A DNA stretch of 64,000 nt from Sipunculus nudus (taxonomy: Eukaryota > Annelida > Sipuncula > Golfingiida > Sipunculidae): the NCBI GenBank assembly GCA_026874595.1, contig CM049313.1, forward strand, positions 71,542,659 through 71,606,658. Reading direction: 5' to 3'. The notes under the pieces are model-generated. The model was given only the letters and a program-made list of their open reading frames with translations, did not search any database and was not told the origin of the DNA. A program made the position numbers and the translations under genes. Positions 25,430-37,086 of this stretch are shown in pieces (position 1 is the first letter of the stretch; the number at the start of each line of letters is the position of its first letter).

Positions 25430-25860
25430 TTATATAAGAAATACATTAGTTATACATAGACTTTCTATTTTACGTGGATTGTACAACTACATTTAGTTAC
25501 AATAACCAATTCTTCCTAAATCTAGAACCGATATGTGTCGCTCGAGAGCCGTTTTTTCAAATGTAGCACTAAGGCTGTGGACAGAACTTCCACATTCACT
25601 CAGAGTTTCACCATCATTAACTTCTTTTTAAAAAAGTCTTAAATCTTTTGGTAGTTCTCAGAAATCAGGTTTTATCAGGGACTTGAAATATTTTTATTAC
25701 TTTAGTAACTGTGGTCTTAGTAATGATTAAATCAACTTTGCTCTTAGTTTTGTAGAGCGCTGTAGATGACTGTTCGTTGAAACAGCGCTTTGTAAATTAA
25801 TTAATAAATAAATTAATATAAATTAATTAATAAATAAATTAATTACTAATATCATCATAA
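25430..25860 (+). mobile_element. LINE 3' fragment (CR1/Jockey-like) with microsatellite tail
   Basis: Around 25532-25640 one frame reads SRAVFSNVALRLWTELPHSL followed by RVSPSLTSF and then a stop. This is the typical C-terminal block of CR1/L2/Jockey-type LINE proteins (in known members, roughly RAFSVAxPxLWNSLP followed by SLxxFKxxLKTHLF). The 3' UTR ends with AACAGCGCTTTGTAAATTAA and a TTAATTAATAAATAAA microsatellite. This architecture, a hairpin-forming 3' end plus short tandem tail, is usual for these clades. The copy is 5' truncated and interrupted, hence dead. Confidence 0.75.
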
Positions 25861-27224
25861 TATTACGCACTCTCCAAGGCTGGGAGGGTGGTGTTTGGTA
25901 GTCTGAAGCAGTCGTTTGCGAAATTCTGGCCATAATTTTAATATATGCCAACATATTCGCAGAGAAAATGTAAATGAAAGATTCAGTAATGTTGGTATGA
26001 TGACTCTAACTCATACTGCAATCAAGTTTTGCAAATGACTATCAAACGTCAAAGTAGTGTAATTTCTTTAAATCGTATTTATCAAGCAACACCCTGGCTC
26101 ATTTCAATGAATTTGAAAGAAAAAAAAACTACGGTGTCAAATATTGTAAGGGGGGCGTAACGCCCAAATTTTCAAACAATTTAAGTTAGGACACGGTGAT
26201 GGAAAATGGTTTCAATTGAAAGTTCTCTCTGATGTGGCTTACTAAGCACTGAATAAAATGATGTGCAAAAGAAGTCCTCAGTGACAGATGATGTAAAGTA
26301 CTTTCTCTTCCAAGCATCATCGTTTCTTCCAGTAGCCGCCCAAAACCATTATCCAACCTTTGCAAGGTTTAAATTTTAAAAAAAATCCTGATGAATGACA
26401 AACTTAAAGTTGTTACTGTCATTTCAAGTCAACGCCGCTATTAAAAAACAAGGAACTGTAGAAAATTAACTGTTTATAGATGTGGTGCCATCAAATTAAA
26501 GATAAATACAGTGTGACTGTGTCCCTGGGGTCCATAAAACTTAAAATCTTTGTTGTCTGCTCTCCTCCTTGATAGACGAGGAACGCCGGTCTGAATCTCT
26601 ATTCCTGAGAATACTACATGGTGCGATAACTTTCCCAAGGCATGTTTGAGTCAGTTCTTTGTTGCTCAACATGATACAGTTAACCACATGGAATGGGGGT
26701 TTGGGTGATTGATTGAAGTTTTGTTTACCAAGTTTTAACCGAGAAAGATCAGACCTATTTTGGTCTATAGTTTGTTGAACCCTACTTTCCCGTTGGTGAT
26801 TTGCTCATCAAATAGGGTAAACAGAAAACTATTTTTACACTACATGACATTAATTAGCATCAAACGATTAGAAACGTGTAACTAAAGACTGAATTCTGTA
26901 CGTTTAAGAACAATTCAAATTTTACTTTTGCTAAAAAGACGTCTTAATAATTGAATATTGGTATTTCAGAATGATGTTGCATTTAATGTAATAGTAATCT
27001 GTACAAACTTGGATACTAATAACACTCCATTGCAGCACACATTTGTCCATCAAAATGAAAAGTATGCATAAAAAATACCCGTGTATTCAGTATCTTCCAA
27101 CTAACACACCACACCATATAACTCTTTGACTTTGTGCTCAAAACGTGTGTTTTTTATATCCTTAATAAAGTTCAGCTTAATTTATTAAAGTCAGTTATTA
27201 TTTTTACATCATTTTAACATTATT
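25861..27224. other. No gene recognised
   Basis: Unique AT-rich sequence. A small perfect palindrome, GGGCGTAACGCCC, lies at about 26153-26165. No ORF or repeat is otherwise supported. Confidence 0.45.
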
Positions 27225-27475
27225 CTTGTTGATTCGTCTTTCATGGTCTAAGACTAAAGTACTGGATGCAAAACCGAGATTTTTTTTGCCGTTGAGCGCT
27301 CTGCAGGCTATGTCTAATATCCGAGTTTCATTCACAGAGTGTGCCTTTCGGGAGTTCCTTGGTTTTATGACCAAGCCATGGGGATGTTTACACAACCATA
27401 GCCCGCGGGTGCGGTAGTTACCAGGCCCGGTTAACAACAGGATATTAATGAGCATGCTACCGCTCAGCCACAATT
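27225..27475 (-). mobile_element. Possible tRNA-derived SINE, decayed
   Basis: On the minus strand the sequence starts near 27470 with GTGGCTGAGCGGTAGCATGC, a good A-box-like match (TGGCNNAGNNGGTAGC). The B box expected about 35 bases later is degenerate. The body to 27225 has no second copy in this window, so this rests on the head alone. The overlapping frames on both strands are incidental. Confidence 0.4.
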
Positions 27476-28769
27476 TAGAAACTGAAATGAAGTGCTGCTG
27501 ACATATATACTTTCGTAAAGTAAAGCATGACAAAACGGAGTAGGTTACCTACACTAATATATTGCCCTTGATGATGTATTATGGTGCATGCCTTCTTTTT
27601 CTGTGGCAGCTGAGCATAAAATTACGTTGACTGAAGAAGTATTGTTTGAAGCAGTCATTTATTACCCATTTCTATTAAAAGTATGACCATTTATTGCATG
27701 ACCCTATCTTCAAAATACTCACTGAATTTCTCGATTAAGACCTGAAATTGAATAATTCATCCTAGTTACTTCTTTATCCTAAAAATCGATATCGTATAAT
27801 ATAAACTAACAGGGTGGGGCTAGATTAAAGCATATGAACATGAATCGTTTTCAATATACTTAAACCAAGAATTTAAGAATAAGAAAAACGGCAAAATGAG
27901 AACAGATCTACGCCTGGTTAACATATTCATAATTAGCTCATCTGACAGTATCCGCTCTCGGCCGCTGCCTCCTCATCTTCTCCAGGAGCTGAAGTCAGAC
28001 GGTAGCATCTCCTCTATATATACACTGTGATGCCGAAACGCGCCATGTCCACACACAGGCTTATGGAGACTCCCTGAAGCCGGCAAATATCGAACGTGGA
28101 GGATGCGTGCTTAAATGAATTTTAATTACTGAAGATTTCTTTTAGTATCGAAGAGGTGTAATATGTGACGTGTAAAAGGACGAGCTGCGCCACCAGGAAC
28201 AGTAAGGCAACATGTTTCGATTTTATATGTGTGTTTATCTGTTATTTGTACGGTTGTGTACACTTGTTAGTTCATATACATATTCGACAAGGATGGAAAC
28301 GTATTGCCAATGTGTTTACTGTTTTCTTTAAGTGTACGCATATTTTTTTTTAAGATTAAGCTGAATTTAATTTACCTTCAAGGGTATACCAAAATTACAA
28401 TGAAGACTAAATATGTACATAAAATTCATCTCATTTGAATTTATAAACCTATTTACGAATCTAGAAAAACTATATAGGTATCATGAAATTCATAAATTAC
28501 GTAAATTATCACATATTCGTGAGCCCCAAGCCGGTCGCTATATCTGTCGCTCCGATTGTAACCGAGAAGCTTTTACTTCCCCAAAAATGACTCTCTGTGT
28601 GATTGTCAGTTTAAGTATTCGTTGATTCTAGCCCGAAAGATACATGATGATAATCTATAACATTAGAATAACTAAATATCTGACCATACACGGTGATTGA
28701 TGTATTTGGGTAGTATAATGTTATTTTGTGTATTTGTGACGTACTTTATTTGTCATTTGTCGGATTATA
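27476..28769. other. No gene recognised
   Basis: About 1.3 kb. A CTCTATATATACACTG word near 28013 resembles a TATA box, but no transcript start or ORF of note follows it. Confidence 0.4.
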
Positions 28770-29245
28770 AAGTATATCTTTGCCTGATGCCCCGAACGTA
28801 TAAATGATTTCTTTGTCAGAAAGTCCCGTACTCATACATTATAACTTGAACTCCCGTGCCCATTAAGTATCTATATTTCTGATGTTCCGTACGTATATAT
28901 TATTTCTTTGTCTTATATCCCGTACTTACACAGTATCTCTATGTCTGATGTCCCATACTCATTCAGTATTTCTTTTTCTGATGCCCCGTACTTATACAGT
29001 ATAACGTTGAAGTACCAACTTATACAGTATCTCTATGTCTGATGTTACGTACTAGCAATTCCTCGCCTGATGTCCCATACTTATACAGTATTTTTTTGTC
29101 TGATGTCCTATACATATACAGTATTTCTTTGTAAGATGTTCCGTTCTTATAAAGTTTAATTGTGTTTGATGAAGTATTTGTTTGTCTGGTGTTCCGTACT
29201 TATAAGGTATTTCTGTTTCTGATGTTCAGTACTTAACACTAGCGG
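28770..29245. repeat. Degenerate ~33-bp tandem array, about 14 units
   Basis: Units read roughly TGATGTCCCGTACTTATACA followed by GTATTTCTTTGTC. They run from the CCTGATGCCCCG at about 28782 to TGATGTTCAGTACTT at about 29231. Several units carry small indels, so frames do not stay open. No function can be assigned. Confidence 0.85.
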
Positions 29246-30746
29246 CAGCCTGCCACCCAAACGTCAATTCTAATTAACTAGAGACGTTGAGGTGGCAGTA
29301 CAGGTTCGCATCCATTTTAGTTTATGCAGATGTGCACGCCATTTTTGGCAGTACTTTTTTTTTATTTCCATCTTCTTGGCGAACTGTCATTATTCCAAGG
29401 TTAAACAAAAAAGTGACGTTATTCTGTTGAATAAAAATATTTTAAAAAATATTATATTCACGGTCGACTTAAGTGTATTCATGCAGCATATATTAATAAC
29501 GAGGCTTGTTTTAATCGGAAAGATTGTCTCTGCGTCCTTCATGACGGCTTGAAAGCTTTGTGGCAATCGGGGCCATAGAATAGAAAAGAGGTAATTAATG
29601 TAATTAATTTTGTGTGAAAATATTGTTTCTTCATTATTTAGCAAATATAACACGACCATATTTATCCTCTGATGTCAAATAATACCACATGGCAAAAATT
29701 TTGTTCCGACCCTTGGAATGGGTGTTCTGTTATGACTTGCATCATGACTCGCAGGTCCTTATCAGTTTGTTTTAGAAGACCTGAGTGTCCTGTTGTCATA
29801 GATAACTTTGCACTAGAGTATTTCTCGTGCATGGACATTGCCGGGAATAAGCATGGACTCAGGTTATTTAACAGGACGTTGAATTATCACGAAGCAACTT
29901 GAATCTTAGTTGCCTGTTCCCTATTTTGTCAATTTGTTAAGGAATCTTTTTCTTTAATAATTACACAGACATTCTCTGCATCCTTTGAAACTTTGAATCA
30001 AGCATCTGTCTTTACCCGGCTCCAGGATTATCAGTTCCGTTGAATCGCATTTAACATAAAATTATTTAATAAGAAACCTCATTTTTGTAAGCCATATTTT
30101 GAAAAACAATACGGAAGAAAAAAATTACTTAGAATTCACTCACTTTTAACCAAGGTAATCATTTAAACCACCAACCCTTTTCCTAAAAACTTGGATATGA
30201 TCCTAGGTAAATTTACAAATAAATCAACCCCTGATTATAAATTATATCTAGGGTTATGTGTACATGACTGTGGAAGCGTTAGCTGTGTTTGATGACGTAG
30301 CCATTTTTCACGTCATTCGCCGTATCCGCCAGTCATCCAACATCAGTACATGGATCATTCAGTAACCGCAGGTCGCTGTAACGAGACCGTATAATATGTC
30401 TGGGTAACGTAGCTTGCATGATCTGTCTCAGTAAAGGCTCAATTCGTAGGTCTTTTATGGTTCCTGACATTAGAAAAAAAGAGCTGACAACCCTATTGAC
30501 ACAGTACACTTAATTGCGGTATAACAGCTGCCACTGTGCTTTTGTTCGTGTTTCCTCCAATCAACCTGATCCAGAAACCCGTATGTGGAGACCCCGGAGC
30601 TGGGCCTGCACTATAATGAGATTTCTCAAGCTTTCAATACTCCCATTTGCCCGACCAAGAAAAACAGCATCCAGACCACCTGATGCTTCAAAAACCAATT
30701 CAAACAACATCTAGTCTGATAAAGATCTCTTTCCTTTCCTCCACCT
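29246..30746. other. No gene recognised
   Basis: The open frames at 29292-29552, 29390-29659 and 29672-29902 overlap on opposite strands and have no motif. I see no RNA gene or dispersed repeat. Confidence 0.45.
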
Positions 30747-30800
30747 CCCCCCCCCCCCCCCATCTCTCTCTCTCTCTCTCTCCCTCTCTCTCTCTCTCTC
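30747..30800. repeat. C15 run followed by (TC)n microsatellite
   Basis: A run of about 15 C residues, then alternating TC to 30800 with one CCC interruption. The short low-complexity frames on both strands here come from this repeat. Confidence 0.95.
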
Positions 30801-31175
30801 ATATGCACATATTGTCCTGCTTACACTTGTTATAAAAAAATTTCTTATTCCTGATATGGACTGCCTGATATGGGATTTTTTCGTTGTTTTCCGAGTTTAA
30901 GAGAATGGGAAAGTGAGCTTTTACCATGAAAAATAACCCAAATAAATGTTAAGGTTTTGTTATATTTTTTTCTTGTCCTTGAAAGGAAAAGTAGTCATTG
31001 TTTAAGTATTAATCTTGTTGGCTTATGAACCCACCAGGATAAACTGTACTCGATATTTAATCAGACACTTGTTAAATATAAAATGGATGCAATATGTCAC
31101 ACATAATATAGATAACTTGTTTAAGCAAACTGATACATTGTAACATCGCCAAATGAATAGGCTTCAGGTCAGTTA
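30801..31175. other. No gene recognised
   Basis: AT-rich spacer without ORF or repeat, apart from two CTGATATGG words 15 bp apart near 30853. Confidence 0.45.
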
Positions 31176-31290
31176 AAGCCAGCCAACATTTTGCAAGCCG
31201 AGTTGAGCAACAAAATTCGGCTGACTTTATACTATAAAGTCAGCCGTCTGTTTTCCAAGCAAGCCGCATTTGTGTTGCTAACACGGAACC
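31176..31290. repeat. Palindromic cluster centred on a perfect 14-bp-arm palindrome
   Basis: CGGCTGACTTTATA (31218-31231) and TATAAAGTCAGCCG (31233-31246) are perfect complements around a single C. Outside them AGCAACAAA (31206-31214) pairs with TTTGTGTTGCT near 31269-31279, with one base unpaired. The whole 115 bp could fold as a branched hairpin. No protein or tRNA match was recognised. Confidence 0.75.
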
Positions 31291-31743
31291 AGGCTCCATG
31301 TTGTACCCATCGGCTACCGACAAACGAAAAGGAACTTGCCAGTGATGGTAATATTGTAACGTCTCACAGCCCTTACTCTGACGATTGTGAACACCAGAAA
31401 AGGTATATTTATCAGTGACAAATGGGAGAATTTAAACTGGTTTTGATTATTTAGAGAACGGAGGGATACCAAGTTGATTATCAGCTGGCCCGCGTGGTTC
31501 CGGATGGGATATACGTTTGGTGGTTGTTTTAGCTCTGACGACGCTGCATGATACACCCTGTGACCTTCAAGACGTGGACCACCGGCTCCAGGAAACCGAC
31601 AACACTCTCGTGCCGGTGTCAGGATTAGATTCACCTGTAATGACGATATAAAATCTTCACAGCCCCTGGAATATTTAATCACTTACCCCCGCTGGGTTAC
31701 TCAACCCTTGCTGTCGGTTTGGGGCGTCTTTATAGCACAGCGA
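31291..31743. other. No gene recognised
   Basis: A 122-codon minus-strand frame (31314-31682) covers most of it but has no recognisable domain, signal peptide or repeat. I regard it as chance. Confidence 0.4.
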
Positions 31744-31780
31744 TTTTTTTTTTTTTTTTTTTTGGGGGGGGGGGGGGGGG
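31744..31780. repeat. T20 run directly followed by G17 run
   Basis: Two adjoining homopolymers. Length estimates are unreliable. The G run could form a quadruplex; nothing else supports function. Confidence 0.9.
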
Positions 31781-32753
31781 CGGGTCTGATGATAAAATTT
31801 CATAGGCCATCAGAGATATTTGTGTCTCTGTTCTGTATGCCAGTAGGTGCTTCTTGCTACCCCCACTAGGGGGGCGGGCATTATATTTTCCCCTTCGTTA
31901 GCTATTCCATTGGTTTATCTGTTAGAAAACACTTTAAAAAAATTAGGATATCACACGAGGAATGAGCTTTTAAATGCTGGTGATAATCTAGACCTCCATA
32001 ATATATTTCAAACTTAAAGAATTCTTTAACATTCAGAGATTTCTTTTCCTAGTCAGGCCCAAGCCATTTAATGGTACAAGGGCCGTATTTGCCCTACAGC
32101 TAACCTGACGACTGTTATAATGAAGCCTGATACAGGTTACACCGGAACCAGGAAATTTGATTATGACCTGCGGAGTTTTCCTAGCCTCAAGTTTCACCGG
32201 TATCTGATTTCAACCGTCCACCTTTAACCGATATCTTGGGACTGGCTTTGAAGTTAATACAAGCCCTGGAGTTTGTAATGCTCTTACTTTTGACAAAGAT
32301 AATCATACCAGGACGGATTATATGTTTCAACTTAAGATGCTTTGAAAGCATGTAATGAAAGCTGTGTAAGCATGACAATTAGTATTTCAAAGAAATCGGT
32401 ACAGTCATTTATGCATTAGATCGAATCTCTGTATTTAAGCCGACTATTCACCTGTCTTATCAATCAATGTGATTTCTGGCTAACCTTTAATAAACATATT
32501 AATGAACTGTAGGTTAGTCCTGCTGAGAGAAATTATTATGACTCCTCTGCGACTCAGGTGGTTTGGGAAATTTTTTATTTACCACCGGTTAGTAAGTCAC
32601 AAACAACCTACGATTTTGACTTGTACGAGTTCAGCAGGCTACGACAGATGGCACCGTCGTAGATTAGGAAGCATAATTTCGTTGAACCTTTCACATATAA
32701 AATATATGTTTTACGAGGGTCGTGGGAAAACTGGTAAGAGCTTTCTAAGTCTT
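31781..32753. other. No gene recognised
   Basis: Unique sequence with no supported ORF. The last 180 bp begin to show CTACGA and GTCGTAG words that become dense downstream. Confidence 0.4.
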
Positions 32754-32823
32754 AGCATGGTTCCCAGCCTGCCTTGCGCTACGCTTACGGAAGCGTAGCG
32801 CAAGGCAGGCTAGGAACCATGCT
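32754..32823. repeat. 33-bp inverted repeat with 4-base loop
   Basis: Arm 32754-32786 and arm 32791-32823 are complementary with a single mismatch (CCC against a CTA position) around the loop ACGG. The GC-rich inner part CTTGCGCTACGCTT closes the loop. Such a structure is typical of a foldback end or a recent template-switch event. Confidence 0.95.
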
Positions 32824-34880
32824 ATCTTAGTCTAATCGTACGCTCTTCCTGCGACAGTCGTATGAGGTCCTTGCGATGGTCGTAATATAAGAAAAATTAA
32901 CCCAATTTTTTTTGCCGTAGACTTATCGTAAGTGTGATGTGCGATGTGTGTGACTTATAGGCTTAACACAATCTACAATCTACAGCGGTCGCACGAATAA
33001 CCTACAACGGTAAAATATTCGTAGGACCGTCATAGGAAGAATATGCGTCAATCGTTGGGCTGTCGTAGGAGAGTCCTACGATTCGTAGGGCCTCATATAA
33101 CCAAGAAATTGCACGAAAGTCTTATGTTTATTGTAAAGCCCCGTTCCAACTTTCACGAATTTGACGCCGAATCGCCACGATGTTGAATTCGTGGCGATTC
33201 GTGGCCAATCGGCCTGTCGAGTGATAAAAATTCCATCACGACCACGATATTGTACGAAAGGAGTACGATGCCAGTACGATTGGCTACGACAGTGATCCGA
33301 AGCCAGCACGATATGACACGACACTTTTAAGAATGTTCACGGCTCAGTGACGACGTCTAAGATACTGGTACGATATTTTCACGATTGATCTGCGACTTGT
33401 GGACGATACTCCTACGATCATTCAATTTTGCTACGGATTGTTAGATAGCTATATATGAGATATATGGCTGTTGTAATGTCACAAAGAAGACGATATTAGT
33501 AAAAGGACACCATAACAACACTTTACTCAACTTCTCCAGATATTTTAATTTGACAAAAGTTATCCAGTTTAAAACACTGATAATATATGTCTCATTTGAT
33601 TTGAGTAATTAGACAATTACGACTTATTTATGTGGTGGCAAATACGATGTTAACTTTTTTAAGTCCAAGTAGACGACCGTCTTAATCGAATGTAAAATAT
33701 CTGTATTCTCAAAATATTGGTTAAAATATCTTATTGATTCAGCTCTCCATGTGATATAAGATTCTGTTAATATCAATTTGTGTTAGGCTCAGTTTATTCT
33801 CCCATAGTAAAATAGGAAATATATAATTTATTATATTGACCATATGTTTATGTATGACGAAACTGTATAATATATTCAGCTTCTTTAAACTGTTTTGGTT
33901 CAAATTTATTTTGTCAACCAATATTAACGATAAAAAAAATTTCTTTAAAACACATTTACTAATCTACATGGTTTACTCACTGCAAAAACTTCCTTTTTTG
34001 TTTACAAAGAAGATACAAACTACAAAAGAAACGTAATTTGATTCAGCTTCTTCAAATTATTTTAGTTCAAATTTATTTGGAACCAATAACCACAATACAA
34101 ATCTTCTTTAACACAAATTTACAAATCTACACAGTGTTCTTACTTCTAAACCCTTTTCCTCATTGGTTTGTAAGAAGTTAAAAATCACTAAGAAAATAAA
34201 ATTTTCCGTAACATTATGATGTCAGTTCTTGATGATTCGTCACCAAATTCGTGGAAGTAGGAAGGGGCTTTATGAACGTGACTCTCTCTTGAGAGTTTCT
34301 TGTGGTAGTCGTTTTGTAGTCGTGTTGAAGTCGTGTCGATGTCGTTGTCCTTCGTGAGCATTCGCGACATTGTTTTACATCACGAATTTACAAGAATTAA
34401 GAAGACTCTCATACGACTTACCAAGAAACTGTTACGACTTAGCTACGACTTGTGACGACAAAGCTTAATTTTTGAACATTTCAAAAATAGCGCCACGAAT
34501 TCTGAGTGCTCAAGACCTCGCTACGAACATTACCGAATGTTCAAGACATCATCTACGATTCTCCCACGACGTCCCTACATATTTTAATGATGTAAGTTCG
34601 TGGCGATTCGGCGTCAAATTCGTGAAAGTGGGAACGGGGCTTAACACGGTCGTAAGGCGTCGTACAACAGACCAAGATCGGCCTGGCATAAGGAATAACC
34701 ACCGACGCTGAAAAATTTTGAGCATGTTCAAAATTTAACGACAAGGGGCTATGACAGTTTTCTGTTGCAAAACACCTGAATTACGCACACATACAACTAT
34801 CTTTGGACTTTCCCCAGTTATCTGTCGAAGACGTGTCGTATATGTGTTGTGCGATGTATGTGATTTTAGGCTTTAGGCTT
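32824..34880. mobile_element. Foldback-like region rich in CTACGA/GTCGTA words with 45-bp inverted ends
   Basis: An inverted repeat pairs 33136-33180 with 34597-34641 (44 of 45 positions). It contains AAGCCCCGTTCC, TTTCACGAATTTGACGCC and GAATCGCCACGA. The arms are 1,506 bp apart end to end. A third, diverged copy of the right arm lies at about 34243-34275. Both flanks and the interior are full of short CTACGA, TCGTAG, CACGA and CGTGG words, and a small hairpin pairs TCGTAGGA with TCCTACGA at 33063-33081. A direct repeat with GTGCGATGTGTGTGA lies at about 32937-32965 and 34843-34875. No ORF above 82 codons exists. It looks like one or more non-autonomous foldback DNA elements, nested or degraded; the superfamily is unknown. 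Confidence 0.6.
33876..34170. repeat. Tandem duplication, ~174-bp period, inside the foldback region
   Basis: ATTCAGCTTCTTTAAACTG with GGTTCAAATTTATTT at 33876 recurs as ATTCAGCTTCTTCAAATTA with AGTTCAAATTTATTT at 34050. Later segments (AATCTTCTTTAACACA, AATCTACACAG) are also paralleled. Confidence 0.75.
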
Positions 34881-34917
34881 AAAGACGGTACATTTACCAA
34901 GTGTCGAAAAAACAAAA

Positions 34918-35039
34918 AAACACGTAACTGAAGGTGATTGGTTGCATATGTGAAAAAATTGTAGGTCACAAATTCGCAAAACGCCGTTTGCAAAATATTT
35001 CATCTCATTTTCCCGTCCTTGTTGGATGTGTTTTGTTTC
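34918..35039. repeat. Dispersed repeat, copy 1 (partner at 44420-44573)
   Basis: CACGTAACTGAAGGTGATTG, GCAAAACGCCGTTTGCAAA and CCTTGTTGGATGTGTTTTG correspond in order to CATGTAACCTAAGGTGGTAG, GCAAAACGCCATTTGCAAA and CCTTGTTGAATTTGTTTTG at 44.4-44.6 kb. The MITE at 35040 begins exactly where this similarity stops. Confidence 0.65.
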
Positions 35040-35374
35040 GGCCAAAAAAATAAAGGTATGGTTCTCAGGCACCGCCCGCATCAATTTTAAACCCCCGCAT
35101 CAAAAATTTTTATTTTGATTTTCAATAAAAACTTTCCAATTTTGAGCTGCTGCCGCTCCGACATTTATTTCAAGAAGATAAAACCAAACAATTTCCTTTC
35201 TTTTGTAGTGCTTTTACTTATTTAGCAAAATAAAACTGTTATTTTCATGCTTTTCCCTTATCATTTGACATTTTTATCGAAACATACCGAAAAATTTAAA
35301 ATAAAAAAAGCGTCCGCCCGCATCGATTTCTGAAAAAAAGTGCCTGAGAACCATACCTTTTTTTTATTTTGGCC
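35040..35374 (+). mobile_element. MITE family 1, copy 1 (GGCC...CTCAGGCAC ends)
   Basis: Terminal inverted repeats of about 33 bp begin GGCCAAAA at 35040 and end TTTTGGCC at 35374. Both contain GGTATGGTTCTCAGGCAC in opposite orientation (about 35054-35072 and 35339-35358). The interior is AT-rich, non-coding and about 265 bp. A second copy in inverse orientation is at 37494-37845. I could not fix a target-site duplication. Without a transposase no superfamily can be named. Confidence 0.8.
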
Positions 35375-35911
35375 TTGCGACCATCTGTACGATGCATCTC
35401 GCAGACGTCATATATCCATATAGGTCCCTTAAATGTGTAAAAATTCGCCTTTTGCTCCGAATTCAGTTATGTAAGTAACGCAAATTTTCAAAGTCCTTTG
35501 GCTGAAGTACATACTTGTAGCCCGTATTATTCCTTCTTAATGGACATATAATTGATATGACGGTCTTTCTGACCGCCAGACTTCCACTGGCCAATTAAGG
35601 CGGTCTTGTAATGTTAAGTATGTTGTCCTCCAGGCATGTGTTCTCTGTTGGGTGATGATCCTGGGACTTATTTTTCACGGCCCTCTGAACTGTATAAATG
35701 GAGACTAAATCCTAAAGAGCCATCTGGGTACTGGGGTCCCCTGCCGCAAGTTAACAGGTGTGTCACCTCCACAATTCAGGGTAAGCACCCTCCGGGGAAT
35801 ATAGGGGCCCACGTTAATGTTCCACTATAGATTGTTTTGGTAGAGCTGTTATGCCATCTGGTCTCTCTGTATGACTGTCTTTCTTCCTTTCACACTTTTC
35901 GCTCTTTTCAC

Positions 35912-35915
<4 letters not shown>
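35375..35915. other. No gene recognised
   Basis: The 64-codon frame at 35636-35830 shows no known motif, and no other feature is supported. Confidence 0.45.
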
Positions 35916-35953
<38 letters not shown>

Positions 35954-36156
35954 TGGCTTTACTGTCTCCATCTCTTCTCACTTTTCTACATGTTTTCTAT
36001 TTATCTCTTTTTTTCTGTTTTCTCTCTCTTTTCCTTTTCTGTTTCTTTCTTTATTTCTCTGTTTCTTACGTTTTCTCTTTCTTTTCATTGTCCTTTTCTC
36101 TTCTTTCTTTCTATCGTGTCATATCATGATATGGCTGCATATTTTCATATGACCGA

Positions 36157-36200
<44 letters not shown>
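35916..36200. repeat. CT-, TC-rich and (AC)n(AT)n low-complexity tract
   Basis: (CT)18 at 35916-35951 continues into a TTTCT-rich pyrimidine tract to about 36115. (AC)13 at about 36156-36180 and (AT)10 at 36181-36200 follow. The 121-codon Ser/Phe/Leu-rich frame here is a product of the repeat. Confidence 0.9.
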
Positions 36201-36201
<1 letters not shown>

Positions 36202-36339
36202 ATTATATATATTGTACAAAATATATAGTGTGATACACTTGAAGCGATAGCCGATATGTAATGACGATACGCTTAATTTCTCTTTGTGTGTCATTTTCTG
36301 ATTGAAAGCCATGCGCTTAAAGTTTTTCGTAAAATATTT

Positions 36340-36851
36340 ATGGAGCCCCCTCAGGGGACTGTACTCTCTCCAGCATACGGCCGACGGCAGACACGCCTAT
36401 ATATCATAATCATTAGTTAAGTTTGCAGATGATACTTCAATCCCAGGCAGCATTCAATACGACCATGACACTCACTGTACAACACTCAAGAAATATATCT
36501 TTTTGTGAAATGGTGTGATGGAAGTTTTCTTTCATTAAACGAATCAAAAACATAGGAAATTATTTTAGAAAGAAGAGGCGTGTCCTTGGACATGTTACAA
36601 TAAAGGGAAGAGTTGAGGATAATAAATATTTAGGTTACGTTATTGACAGTCAGCTTAGCGGGGGATGGGGCATGTGGATACGATAAGAACAAACGTAAAT
36701 ACTCGTTTCTTTTCTTTGTCAATTAAGATTTTTTAGGTCGAATTCGAATTGCTTTATTTGTTTTATTTTTCAATTATGCAGAGTATTAACAACTTCGGTA
36801 TTGTTTGCTGGTAACACAACAAAACAGGAACTTATAAACTGGGAAAAATAA
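36340..36851 (+). pseudogene. LINE reverse-transcriptase relic (CR1/Jockey-like), left part
   Basis: Several frames together read as part of a LINE reverse transcriptase. PPQGTVLSP at about 36350 matches the motif preceding the catalytic box. KFADDTSI at about 36420 is the catalytic FADD box (YADD-type). Then come WCDGSFLSLNESKT near 36511 and EDNKYLGYVIDSQLS near 36618, both characteristic of the region after the active site in Jockey, CR1 and related clades. INNFGIVCW follows near 36786. At least four frameshifts and in-frame stops (after IIIIS, after YIFL, after NESKT) show it is dead. It stops at the TRIM insertion, beyond which a short segment resumes at 37267. Upstream of 36340 I recognise nothing of the element. 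Confidence 0.82.
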
Positions 36852-36984
36852 TGTTACGAAGACAAATTTTTCAGGGGTAAAGTCTGGGCCGACGCAGGAT
36901 TCGAACCCAGAACGGTTGCGCACACGTCCGGCGTTCCAACCGCTTCGCTAGAAAAGCTGTCCGCTTTTATGACACCCCGTAACA
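36852..36984 (-). repeat. TRIM 3' LTR (minus orientation) with polymerase III-type boxes
   Basis: On the minus strand TAGCGAAGCGGTTGGAACG (36950-36932) matches an A box, and GGGTTCGAATCC (36908-36897) matches a B box exactly as in tRNA genes. A tRNA-like region therefore fills the middle of the LTR. It is 23 bp shorter than the other LTR. Confidence 0.7.
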
Positions 36985-37086
36985 CACCCCATCTTAATTA
37001 AGAGCGTTCTGCTATTAGAACAAGAATAATAATCCCAGGAGTCACACTTTGGTGAGCTTATTCCCTGGGCCACAAAGTTTTGCCGT

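Noticed and set aside
30626-30835. Arg/Glu-rich and Ser/Pro/Leu-rich frames on opposite strands
   Set aside because: Both are translations of the C15 and (TC)n microsatellite.
31314-31682. A 122-codon minus-strand gene
   Set aside because: No recognisable domain, signal or codon bias. Frames of this length are expected by chance in 64 kb.
35837-36202. Ser/Phe/Leu-rich 121-codon frame that looks like a membrane protein
   Set aside because: It is the translation of a CT-rich and CA/TA microsatellite tract.
36897-36950. A functional tRNA gene
   Set aside because: A and B boxes are present, but the sequence sits within an LTR that occurs twice, and I could not form a full acceptor stem. It is tRNA-derived, not a tRNA gene.
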